Shown piece by piece: positions 8,726 through 15,890 of a stretch of DNA of 64,000 bases. Where the stretch lies: the NCBI GenBank assembly GCA_902789735.1, contig CADAOZ010000005.1, positions 1 to 64,000 of the forward strand, read 5' to 3'. The stretch comes from an uncultured Lachnospiraceae bacterium (GTDB lineage: Bacteria > Bacillota > Clostridia > Lachnospirales > Lachnospiraceae). Made by a program: the position numbers and the translations under genes. Below the pieces are notes generated by a model, which saw only the letters and a program-made list of their open reading frames with translations, did not search any database and was not told the origin of the DNA. Positions within the stretch are counted from its first letter, which is position 1; every line of letters starts with the position of its first letter.

Positions 8726-9031
8726 TCAATCGGATTCCCGGAATATGGTCTCTCCCTCGTATAAGAGCCCCAGTTTCTCACGGGCGATCTGCTCGATGAA
8801 CTGATCCGTCTCTGTATAAGCGCGATATTCTTCTATGCTCTTGGAACGCAGCTCTTCCTCTTCGATCTCCTGTTTCAGCCTGACGATCCGATCCTGATTC
8901 TCTTCAAGTTCCTTTCTCATGGAACTGCCGTTGATATACACGGCAACAAACAGGATGGCTACGACCAGTACTGCCAGGATCATGCTGAGGCGATTCTGCC
9001 GGTTCCGCCGGCTGGATCTGTTTTCCGCCAT
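8726..9031 (-). CDS. divIC: Septum formation initiator, FtsB/DivIC family
   Basis: Small bitopic division protein (101 aa). A basic N-terminal cytoplasmic tail (RRNRQNR) is followed by one transmembrane segment (about 16-33) and a coiled coil (ELEENQDRIVRLKQEIEEEE, about 37-56), ending in the typical REKLGLLYEGE motif. It is expected to bridge FtsL and DivIB (FtsQ) at the divisome. It lies between the S4-domain gene and tilS, as divIC does in Firmicutes. Confidence 0.9.
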   Translation of the reverse strand: MAENRSSRRNRQNRLSMILAVLVVAILFVAVYINGSSMRKELEENQDRIVRLKQEIEEEELRSKSIEEYRAYTETDQFIEQIAREKLGLLYEGETIFRESD

Positions 9032-9152
9032 CGCAGTATCCTCCGTAAAAATGCGGGCCCGCAGGCCTTTCGCATTTTTATTATTTCAAGAATCCCTGTC
9101 CGCGTCAAGACTGAAGGCATGAAATCGCCTTCCGCTGTCATGAAGCGGGATT

Positions 9153-9392
9153 TCAGCAATATTTATACATTTCCGCGGCCATTTCCTTTTTGGTCGAATC
9201 CTGGACCTGCAGGACTTCGACACAGACCGTCTTATTTCCGAAGGTTATCTCGATCCTGTCTCCGACTTTGACATCTGCGGAAGCCCTGGCAACTTTGCCA
9301 TTCAGCATGACCCTGCCGTTGTCACAGGCTTCATTGGCAACGGTACGCCGTTTGATCAGTCTGGAAACCTTCAGATATTTATCTAATCTCAT
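9153..9392 (-). CDS. S4-domain RNA-binding protein (RqcP/YabO family)
   Basis: A 79-aa S4 RNA-binding protein, [20 protein letters not shown] at the N-terminus with the S4 fold through [12 protein letters not shown]. subtilis YabO (RqcP) works with RqcH in Ala-tailing of nascent chains on stalled 60S-like subunits (established for the family). I choose the ATG at 9392 because it follows AAAGGAGTTATCCC; the frame is open further up to 9419. The neighbours HU and DivIC match the yabO locus, but yabP and yabQ, which normally follow, are absent. Confidence 0.9.
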   Translation of the reverse strand: MRLDKYLKVSRLIKRRTVANEACDNGRVMLNGKVARASADVKVGDRIEITFGNKTVCVEVLQVQDSTKKEMAAEMYKYC

Positions 9393-9433
9393 GGGATAAC
9401 TCCTTTCCGCCGGGCGCACTCCCGGAGAGATCC

Positions 9434-9578
9434 GGCCCGGACAGGATGACTGTGATGAAAGAAAGACCTGGCCGGACAGGATGACTGCGCTGAAAAACGG
9501 TCCTGGCCGGTCAGGATGACTGCGTTGAAAAGCAGCCCTGTCCGAACAGGATGACTGCGCTGAAAGAAAAATCTGTCC
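9434..9578. repeat. Four 35-bp direct tandem repeats
   Basis: The core CAGGATGACTG recurs at 9442, 9477, 9512 and 9547, an exact 35-bp period, with flanks like CCTGGCCGGA and CTGAAA conserved and 6-8 variable bases. The array occupies the space between the HU terminator and the S4-gene leader. 35 is not a multiple of 3, so it is not a protein repeat. Confidence 0.9.
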
Positions 9579-9582
9579 GTAA

Positions 9583-9610
9583 ACGAAAACTGACCCGGAG
9601 AAACTCCGGG
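9583..9610 (-). terminator. Probable terminator of the HU gene
   Basis: The minus strand has CCCGGAG-TTT-CTCCGGG followed by TCAGTTTTCGTTT. Modest stem and interrupted T run. Confidence 0.65.
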
Positions 9611-9641
9611 CCAGAGATCAACCATTTCAGAAACAGAAGGT

Positions 9642-9917
9642 TCAGGCGTTGATGGCGTCTTTCAGAGACTTGCCGGCCTTGAACTTGGGAGCTTTGGTGG
9701 CTTCAATCTTCATGACTTCGCCGGTCCTGGGGTTTCTGCCGTCTCTGGCAGCTCTTTCGCTGACTTCAAAAGTACCGAATCCTACGATCTGTACCTTGCC
9801 GCCCTTCCTGAGCTCATCTTCTACTGTCTTAACAAAAGCTTTTAATACCGCCTCAGCGTCTTTCTTGCTTAATCCAGAGTTGTTAGCTAATTCTGCAATA
9901 AATTCTGCCTTGTTCAT
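9642..9917 (-). CDS. hup: HU-family DNA-binding protein
   Basis: 91-aa histone-like nucleoid protein that bends DNA non-specifically as a dimer. It starts MNKAEFIAELANNSGLSKKD and contains the signature GFGTFEVSERAARDGRNPRT (beta-arm) ending in AGKSLKDAIN. It has a strong Shine-Dalgarno (GAAGGAGGAAGTTC). It lies upstream of the S4/RqcP gene, an arrangement common in Clostridia. Confidence 0.97.
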   Translation of the reverse strand: MNKAEFIAELANNSGLSKKDAEAVLKAFVKTVEDELRKGGKVQIVGFGTFEVSERAARDGRNPRTGEVMKIEATKAPKFKAGKSLKDAINA

Positions 9918-9997
9918 GAACTTCCTCCTTCAGACCGGATGGCCTGTTATTTTTCTCTGAGATACATATGTATTTATAGTAGGTTTCCATGTAATTG

Positions 9998-11350
9998 TCA
10001 AGAAATAATAGCGAAATGCTCCATCAGGTAGTCCCTGTCATTATGTTCCGGATGGACCAGCACTTCCTCAAACATGGCCTGCAGAACGGCTCCCAGTTCC
10101 CGGCCGGGCGCCATGCCGGCTTCAATCAGGTCATTTCCGTTGACCGCCATGTCTTTGAGACTGACACAGTCACCGGCCTCCCGGATCCGGCGGTAAAGCT
10201 CCTTCCAGCGGGCGATCACTTCCATCTTTTCCTCCCTTTGATACATGCTCTGGGCGGAAACATCCGCTTCCTTGACTTCCATCAGGAGCGGAAACAGGTC
10301 GGTGCCGTAAAAAGCCATCGCTTTCCGGATCCCGCCGGGACTGGTCTCCATGGACCGGTCATGGTATCTGACCAGGCGTATGACTTTCTCCCGGGTATCA
10401 TTATCATATTTGAGCCTGCGCAGGATCCCGTCCGCCATCCGGGCTCCTTTGTCCGGATGCCCATAGAAATGATCGATCCCCGCTTCATCCGTCGTTTTGC
10501 ATACCGGTTTGCCAATGTCATGCAGCAGCATGGCCAGCCGGAGCACTTTATCGGGCCGGACAGCCTGCACAGTACGGATGGTATGCTCGCCGACCGTATA
10601 GCAGTGGTGGGGGTTGTTCTGGTCCGTCTCCATGCAGCGGTCGAGCTCAGGCAGAAAACGGGCTGTCAGGCCTGCCTCATAGGCCGTGCGAAGCAGTTCG
10701 GGATGCGGAGATACCAGGAGCTTTGTCAGCTCCGCATTGATTCTTTCCGCGCTGATCCTGTCCAGATTGGGGGCGATCTCCTCCATGGCCGCCCGGGTCT
10801 CATCCTCAATGGCAAAGCCGAAAACAGCCGCGAAACGGACGGCCCGCATGATCCGCAGGGCATCCTCGGAGAAGCGTTGACGGGGATCTCCCACCGCCCG
10901 GATCAGGCCTTTCTCCAGATCCTCCAGGCCGCCGAACAGATCCACGACGCCTTCCTGCCCGTTATAGGCCATGGCGTTGATGGTGAAATCCCGCCTCTGC
11001 AGGTCCTCCCGCAGACTGCGGGTAAAGACTACCTCACTGGGATGTCTGCCGTCCTCATATTTGCCGTCAATACGGTAGGTGGTCACTTCAAAGCCCTCAT
11101 GGCCCTGCATGACCGTCACGGTTCCGTGCTGGAGACCGGTATCAATGGTCCTTGCAAAAAGCGCTTTGACCTGTCCGGGCTCCGCGGAAGTGGTAATATC
11201 CCAGTCATGGGGCTCCCGTCCCATGATGGCGTCACGGACACAGCCGCCCACCACATAGGCTTCATAGCCCGCTTTATGAATGGTATCCAGGATCACGGCT
11301 GCCCTGTCCGGTATCCGGATCCGTAACTCTTTTAATTTTTCTCTGTCCAT
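9998..11350 (-). CDS. cca: CCA tRNA nucleotidyltransferase with HD domain
   Basis: Adds or repairs the 3'-CCA of tRNAs. The 450-aa protein has the class II nucleotidyltransferase head (YVVGGCVRDAIMGREPHDWDI, with the DxD-type metal site, about residues 33-52), the RRDFTINAMAYN motif, the ERINAEL region and an HD domain (LAMLLHDIGKP, about 268-278). The HD domain often gives a phosphohydrolase activity. It is needed here because the only tRNA in the window (Gln, 37.3 kb) does not encode CCA. No obvious operon partner; HU lies 80 bp downstream. Confidence 0.96.
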   Translation of the reverse strand: MDREKLKELRIRIPDRAAVILDTIHKAGYEAYVVGGCVRDAIMGREPHDWDITTSAEPGQVKALFARTIDTGLQHGTVTVMQGHEGFEVTTYRIDGKYEDGRHPSEVVFTRSLREDLQRRDFTINAMAYNGQEGVVDLFGGLEDLEKGLIRAVGDPRQRFSEDALRIMRAVRFAAVFGFAIEDETRAAMEEIAPNLDRISAERINAELTKLLVSPHPELLRTAYEAGLTARFLPELDRCMETDQNNPHHCYTVGEHTIRTVQAVRPDKVLRLAMLLHDIGKPVCKTTDEAGIDHFYGHPDKGARMADGILRRLKYDNDTREKVIRLVRYHDRSMETSPGGIRKAMAFYGTDLFPLLMEVKEADVSAQSMYQREEKMEVIARWKELYRRIREAGDCVSLKDMAVNGNDLIEAGMAPGRELGAVLQAMFEEVLVHPEHNDRDYLMEHFAIIS

Positions 11351-11403
11351 TGTGCCTCGCTTTCCGCTGATGTCCCGGAAGCAGCTGCCGGTCCGCAGAA
11401 GAT

Positions 11404-11434
11404 GAAAACAGCCGGTCCCGGAAACGGGACCGGC
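11404..11434 (-). terminator. Terminator downstream of the HPr gene
   Basis: A perfect 10-bp stem GCCGGTCCCG/CGGGACCGGC with loop TTTC on the minus strand, followed by TGTTTTC. Confidence 0.8.
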
Positions 11435-11466
11435 CGCTCATGTCTTTTTATACTCCGGGCCGGTTT

Positions 11467-11733
11467 TCAGCCGCCGCACAGCTGCTGCCGGACCAGGTCT
11501 GCCAGCGCTGCCAGCGCTTCCTGCTCGTCACTGCCTTCACAGATGATCTCGATGACATCTCCGTTCCTGACGCAGGCCCCCAGAACCCCCAATACGCTCT
11601 TGGCATTGGCAGTCGTTTCCTTATTGCGCAGGCTGCAGCGGGACTGGTATCCCAGCGCCTTCCTGCAGATTTTCTCTGCCGGCCCCAGATGCAGACCGGC
11701 AGGGTCTGTGATTTGGATCTTTATACTTACCAT
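11467..11733 (-). CDS. HPr-family phosphocarrier protein (His15 present)
   Basis: 88-aa PTS HPr-like protein. It keeps the phosphorylatable histidine in DPAGLHLGPA (His15) and the regulatory serine region ANAKSVLGVLG (Ser46). HPr passes phosphate from enzyme I to sugar-specific EIIA, and Ser46-P serves catabolite control via CcpA. It is the only one of the three HPr-like proteins in this window with His15, so it is the best candidate for a true PTS carrier. It lies downstream of cdaA-ybbR on the same strand and ends at a strong terminator. The residue after His15 (Leu-Gly instead of Ala-Arg) is slightly atypical. Confidence 0.88.
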   Translation of the reverse strand: MVSIKIQITDPAGLHLGPAEKICRKALGYQSRCSLRNKETTANAKSVLGVLGACVRNGDVIEIICEGSDEQEALAALADLVRQQLCGG

Positions 11734-11763
11734 ATTGACACCTCTCCGGCTGTGTATGTTCCG

Positions 11764-12771
11764 TCAGTCTTCTTCGTCTTCCGTTTCCTCCGCGCTCTTG
11801 CGGATACCTATAAATACCGTGACTCTGCCATCAAAGCTGCTGTCGGCCAGCCTGACGCCGTCCGGCAGATAATCGGCGATGTTCACTGTCTTGGTCAGGT
11901 CTGATGTCAGACCGGTGATATTGAGCTGGCCGGCCGGAATCTCAATGGCGTCTACCTTTTTCAGCACCTTTTCAGGCGCAGCCACCAGGACTGTATCCGG
12001 CGCGACAGAAGCCTCTCCGGTCAGTTCATATCCCTCGGCCGGTTCCCCTCTGACGGACCAGGTGACCGGTATCTCCGCGACCGGCAGGATTTCCGCATTG
12101 ACCTTGACAGAATACAGATTCATGGTCAGATGGGTGGAAGCGACCGTATCTCCTTCGTTATTGTAAAGAAGAACTTCTACATAAGTACTGATATTGTCCG
12201 CGGCATCTGTCACATCGACGGTGACTCTGGCCTGATCCACAGAGGAGACCAGGGACCTGGCCCCGCTGATCCGGATCTGGTTCTGTTCCGGCTGTACCGA
12301 ACCCAGAATATAGCCCTCCGCAGGCTGGCCCGTTGTATCCACGCCCAGGGTCAGGGTCTTGGTACTGCTGTCTTCGATCCGCAGGCGGACATACTCGGTG
12401 CTGCCCCGGATACTGGTAATATCTCTGCTGTAGACATTGGTGGTCAGGGTGATGGGAATGCTCCCGTCCTCCTGCATGTTGGCTACATCCGCGGTAGCGA
12501 TGACATTATCCGCCTTGATATTGTCTACGATCGATCTGGGTGCCGTGATGGTCACGACAGGAATGATATCGGAATCATCCTCAACGGAAAAGACTTCATT
12601 CTGATCCGTGATCAGGTTGGTATGCTGCAGTTTGACGGTCACGTTCATGACCTGCATGGTCGTGATCGGATCATTAAAGCTGGTGACCAGAAGCCAGAGG
12701 ATCGCGGCGGAGACCACAGAGAAGACCTTCAGTCCGAAATCATTCAGAATCATCTCTTTTATCTTTTTCAT
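11764..12771 (-). CDS. cdaR: YbbR-domain membrane protein (CdaR, regulator of CdaA)
   Basis: 335-aa protein with one N-terminal transmembrane anchor (GLKVFSVVSAAILWLLVTSF, about 13-32) and repeated YbbR beta domains outside the membrane (e.g. GQPAEGYILGSVQPEQNQIR and GEPAEGYELTGEASVAPDTV). The family binds and modulates the c-di-AMP cyclase CdaA. The start codon lies inside the end of cdaA (32-bp overlap), as in most Firmicutes. The C-terminus is acidic (ETEDEED). Confidence 0.93.
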   Translation of the reverse strand: MKKIKEMILNDFGLKVFSVVSAAILWLLVTSFNDPITTMQVMNVTVKLQHTNLITDQNEVFSVEDDSDIIPVVTITAPRSIVDNIKADNVIATADVANMQEDGSIPITLTTNVYSRDITSIRGSTEYVRLRIEDSSTKTLTLGVDTTGQPAEGYILGSVQPEQNQIRISGARSLVSSVDQARVTVDVTDAADNISTYVEVLLYNNEGDTVASTHLTMNLYSVKVNAEILPVAEIPVTWSVRGEPAEGYELTGEASVAPDTVLVAAPEKVLKKVDAIEIPAGQLNITGLTSDLTKTVNIADYLPDGVRLADSSFDGRVTVFIGIRKSAEETEDEED

Positions 12772-13636
12772 GACTGCCTGTTCCTTTCCATAAGGGAATA
12801 AAGGACCGTTTCTCCTCGCTTTCTTCTTTATCCTGCAGGCGGATCAGTGCCTCCCTCATTTCCGCTTCGGTGACGCCCCGGCGCAGGTTCCCGCGCATGG
12901 CCATACTGATCTCTCCGGTCTCCTCAGACACGATAAAGGTCAGCGAATCCGATACCTCAGATATGCCCACACCGGCTCTGTGGCGGGTTCCCAGCTCTTT
13001 GTCCATCTTGTTTTCAGACAGGGGCAGGTAACAGGTGGCCGAAGCGACCCTGTCTCCCACAATAATGACAGCCCCGTCATGGAGCGGGGTGTTCTTTTCA
13101 AAAATATTGATCAGCAGCTGGCTGGTCACGATGCCGTCCACATCGATGCCCAGACGCTTGTATTCGTTGAGTACGATCTTGTTCTGGACCACGATCAGGG
13201 CGCCGGTCTTGACTTTGGCCATCTGCAGGCAGGCTGTAATGATCTCCGAAACGGTCTGGTCGGAAAAGCGGCCCTCCGGCTTCCTGTCCGGCTCATACAG
13301 GACTAAGGAACTGAGGATATTGCGCTGCCCCAGCTCCTCTATGGCGTTTCTCAGCTCCGGCTGCAGGATGACGACCATCGCGATAACAGCCGTTCCCATG
13401 ACATTCCGGACGATCCAGAGAATGGTGGTCATGTTAAAAAGAGCGGCCAGAATCACAAAAGCAGCGATTACAAGGACGCCCATGAGCAGAGACCATGCCC
13501 TGGTATTCTTGACCCAGGCCAGGATGTGGTAGATCAGGAAAGCAATGATGCATACCTCCACGACATCGGAAATACGCAGGACAGGCATATGAAATGTGGA
13601 AAAAAAGTTCTGGAGAATAGAAAACCAGCGCTGCAT
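12740..13636 (-). CDS. cdaA: Diadenylate cyclase CdaA
   Basis: Synthesises c-di-AMP from two ATP, controlling potassium and osmolyte homeostasis. The 298-aa protein has three N-terminal transmembrane helices (about 22-100) and a DAC domain with LHDGAVIIVGD and the GTRHRAGVGISE motif. The C-terminal tail is charged. Overlaps cdaR. The Trk potassium uptake genes at 37.5 kb are the kind of target c-di-AMP regulates (established for RCK_C proteins). Confidence 0.96.
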   Translation of the reverse strand: MQRWFSILQNFFSTFHMPVLRISDVVEVCIIAFLIYHILAWVKNTRAWSLLMGVLVIAAFVILAALFNMTTILWIVRNVMGTAVIAMVVILQPELRNAIEELGQRNILSSLVLYEPDRKPEGRFSDQTVSEIITACLQMAKVKTGALIVVQNKIVLNEYKRLGIDVDGIVTSQLLINIFEKNTPLHDGAVIIVGDRVASATCYLPLSENKMDKELGTRHRAGVGISEVSDSLTFIVSEETGEISMAMRGNLRRGVTEAEMREALIRLQDKEESEEKRSFIPLWKGTGSHEKDKRDDSE

Positions 13637-13720
13637 AAATAATTCCGTCCCCTCAGGCCGCCGGCCGGCTCCGCAGGAGCCGGGGCTGCCGCTTACTGCA
13701 TTCCAGGGTGCTTAAGACTT

Positions 13721-14737
13721 TTAGGCTCTCCCGCCAGCCTGGTGTTTCCGGCCGCCGGGTCTGTGTTTGACGAACTGGTTCTTCAGGTCCGCAGTTGTCT
13801 CGGAAAGGCTGCCGGCGGGTAAAAGGCCGTCCTCCCCGGGGACCGTGACCTTGGGGACCGCTTTTACGAAATAGTAATAGTCATCGTCCTCGAACTGGAC
13901 GCTTTCGATCAGCCTGTAATCGACATTGAACTTCATGAACATGATGGCCCACTCAATGAGCAGGGACATCATCAGGCCCATGAAAAGGGCTGCGCCGTCC
14001 AGCCGGGCACCGAAACGGCTGCTGCCGGCTGTCAGCCCGATCACCTGCGCCAGAGTGCCCGCGATAATCGCCAGGAGCCAGGCGTTGCTGATAGCCAGCC
14101 TGCGGATCGCGTACACGATGATCGTGGTCAGCACGAATACCAGTGCCGTGACCCACATGCGGTGGTTCTGCACCATAGTATCGATCAGGAAACGAAGCTT
14201 GAGCAGAGTGGCGCGGCCGACTTCGCCGCCGCCTGAAAGCAGGATCTCATTGGCCGTAATCTTTTCCAGGAAACCGGTCACCAGGACGCCGATGGCTACC
14301 GGCGCCGCCGCTGTGGGGGCGCAGAGCAGGCCTGCCGCTACCGGCAGGGCGTAATGGATATTGAGCTTGATGGCCAGCGGTGTCAGCAGGAGCAGCAGCA
14401 CATCCCTGGGAGAGAATCTGAAATACAGAAGGAAGATCAGCAGGAGCACGACCGCCCCCATGACGGCAGACTCCAGTGAAAGCCTGTACAGATGTCCCAG
14501 GATGACCAGCCCTATGATCGCGGAAATAAAGCCCACCGGGACCAGGGCGCAGACCAGGGAAATGATGACAAGGAGCAGGGAATTGCACAGTATGGCGTTA
14601 TAGCCGATGTCACCTTTAATAATGAACAGAAGTACGAGACTGAGCAGGAATTTCCCTGCCGGCTTCAGAATATACTCATACTTCATGATATAGTCCTGTA
14701 TTTTTCTTCGGATTTCGTATAATGCCGCAATGTTCAT
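13721..14737 (-). CDS. Polytopic membrane protein, function unknown
   Basis: 338 aa with about 8 hydrophobic segments between residues 20 and 275 and a charged cytoplasmic tail. I do not recognise the family. The central part (SGGGEVGRATLLKLRFLIDT, about 182-201) is polar between helices. The C-terminal 65 residues are soluble, with EDDDYYYFVKAVPKV, and end in a basic tail. It overlaps the next upstream gene by a few bases (its ATG lies near that gene's stop) and precedes cdaA by 84 bp, so these genes probably share a transcript. The pairing with a second small membrane protein suggests a complex. Confidence 0.8.
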   Translation of the reverse strand: MNIAALYEIRRKIQDYIMKYEYILKPAGKFLLSLVLLFIIKGDIGYNAILCNSLLLVIISLVCALVPVGFISAIIGLVILGHLYRLSLESAVMGAVVLLLIFLLYFRFSPRDVLLLLLTPLAIKLNIHYALPVAAGLLCAPTAAAPVAIGVLVTGFLEKITANEILLSGGGEVGRATLLKLRFLIDTMVQNHRMWVTALVFVLTTIIVYAIRRLAISNAWLLAIIAGTLAQVIGLTAGSSRFGARLDGAALFMGLMMSLLIEWAIMFMKFNVDYRLIESVQFEDDDYYYFVKAVPKVTVPGEDGLLPAGSLSETTADLKNQFVKHRPGGRKHQAGGRA

Positions 14738-15129
14738 GCTTTTTCTTCCTCGTTTCCGTCAGCCAGTGTTTCCAGCATACGGCGGTAGCTGCTGACTTTT
14801 TCTCTTGTCTGATGATAGCGGACCAGGTAGATCAGGAATGTGACCAGCAGGAAAGGTACCAGACAGGTCAGATAGATCCGGAGGGCCGACCAGAGAAAAG
14901 GCGTCAGGGCATCCGAATACAGAAGCAGGACCAGGTCCTCGAAATGATACGCTGCATATAGCATAAATATGACAAAAAAAGCCACTGTGTAGGTAATCAG
15001 AGATCCGAATAAACCCTTGAGCAGGTAGTCAGTCTCAAAATAAGAGACGATCCTGTCATCCTGCAGGCCCTCTTTTTCCTCATAAATGGCCGCCTTTGTC
15101 ATGACTGCGATTTTTTCAGTATTTAACAT
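14734..15129 (-). CDS. Small membrane protein, function unknown
   Basis: 131 aa with two long hydrophobic segments (about 43-62 and 82-104) and soluble ends; the C-terminus is a charged probable helix (REKVSSYRRMLETLADGNEE). Not recognised. Its stop overlaps the start of the 338-aa membrane protein and its start overlaps the comF stop (15123), so it is tightly coupled to both. The N-terminus (KAAIYEEKEGLQDDRIVSYF) is cytoplasmic-looking. Confidence 0.78.
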   Translation of the reverse strand: MLNTEKIAVMTKAAIYEEKEGLQDDRIVSYFETDYLLKGLFGSLITYTVAFFVIFMLYAAYHFEDLVLLLYSDALTPFLWSALRIYLTCLVPFLLVTFLIYLVRYHQTREKVSSYRRMLETLADGNEEEKA

Positions 15130-15890
15130 AAGGGGTTTTCTCCAATGGCCAGCGTCAGAAAACAGACGGAGCGGGCTCCCGCTTCCATCAGCCGGGACGC
15201 ACAGGCGTCCATGGTGGCGCCGGTCGTATAGATGTCATCAATGAGCATAATCGACTTTAAGTTTACATCATTTCCATATACATGAAAAGCCTTTTTCAAA
15301 TTTTTGTACCGGGCCGCAGCCGTCATCCCTTTCATGGGAGCGGTCTCTCCGTCCCTGCGCAGCAGGTCCTCCCGGACCGGAATCCCGGTATCCCGGGCGA
15401 TCACATCGGCCAGAAGGCGGGCCTGGTTGAATCCCCTGCGGCGGTATCTGGCATGGGAAAGAGGGACCGGCACCAGCAGATCGGCCCTGGGAAAGACTCC
15501 TCTGGCGGCCTGTTCCCGCAGACGCCGGGCCATTTCCCGCCCGAAATAATCGGCATATTCGCGCCGGCCGCCGTATTTGAAACGGTAAATGGAGGCGGCC
15601 ATGCTGCGGTAGGTAAATACCGCAGCCCCTCTCCGGTATATATGGCGGACACGGCTGCACCTGGAGCAGTATTCCTCCTCGGGCCTGACATCCCTGCCGC
15701 AGCAAAAGCAGGTGCAGCGGCCGATCCGTTCCGGCAGATTCTCACATTCCCGGCAGATCAGCCTGCCGAAGGGGCGGACCGGCCTGTCACAGACCGGACA
15801 TCTCCTGGGAAAAAAGAGATCCAGGGCCAGATTCAGGAACCGGTTCTGTGACCGGTTCCCTTTTGTCTTCGTAAATGCCTGTAATTTCAT
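15123..15890 (-). CDS. comF: ComF family phosphoribosyltransferase-like protein
   Basis: Competence-associated ComF family. An N-terminal zinc finger with Cys pairs (CPVC, CREC, CFCC, CSRC) is followed by a PRTase domain with the PRPP-type loop IMLIDDIYTTGATMDAC near the C-terminus. In naturally competent bacteria ComF acts at ssDNA uptake. From ATG 15890 it has 255 aa; the frame is open to 15935. The start lies about 100 bp inside recD2, and even the conserved RRCPVC region begins near the recD2 stop, so a real out-of-frame overlap exists. Its place after recD2 in an SOS-linked block suggests a DNA processing role. Confidence 0.88.
   Translation of the reverse strand: MKLQAFTKTKGNRSQNRFLNLALDLFFPRRCPVCDRPVRPFGRLICRECENLPERIGRCTCFCCGRDVRPEEEYCSRCSRVRHIYRRGAAVFTYRSMAASIYRFKYGGRREYADYFGREMARRLREQAARGVFPRADLLVPVPLSHARYRRRGFNQARLLADVIARDTGIPVREDLLRRDGETAPMKGMTAAARYKNLKKAFHVYGNDVNLKSIMLIDDIYTTGATMDACASRLMEAGARSVCFLTLAIGENPLC

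Noticed and set aside
9434..9578. CRISPR-like array
   Set aside because: The period is 35 bp with only 6-8 variable bases; there are no unique spacers of normal length and no cas genes in the window. It is a tandem repeat.
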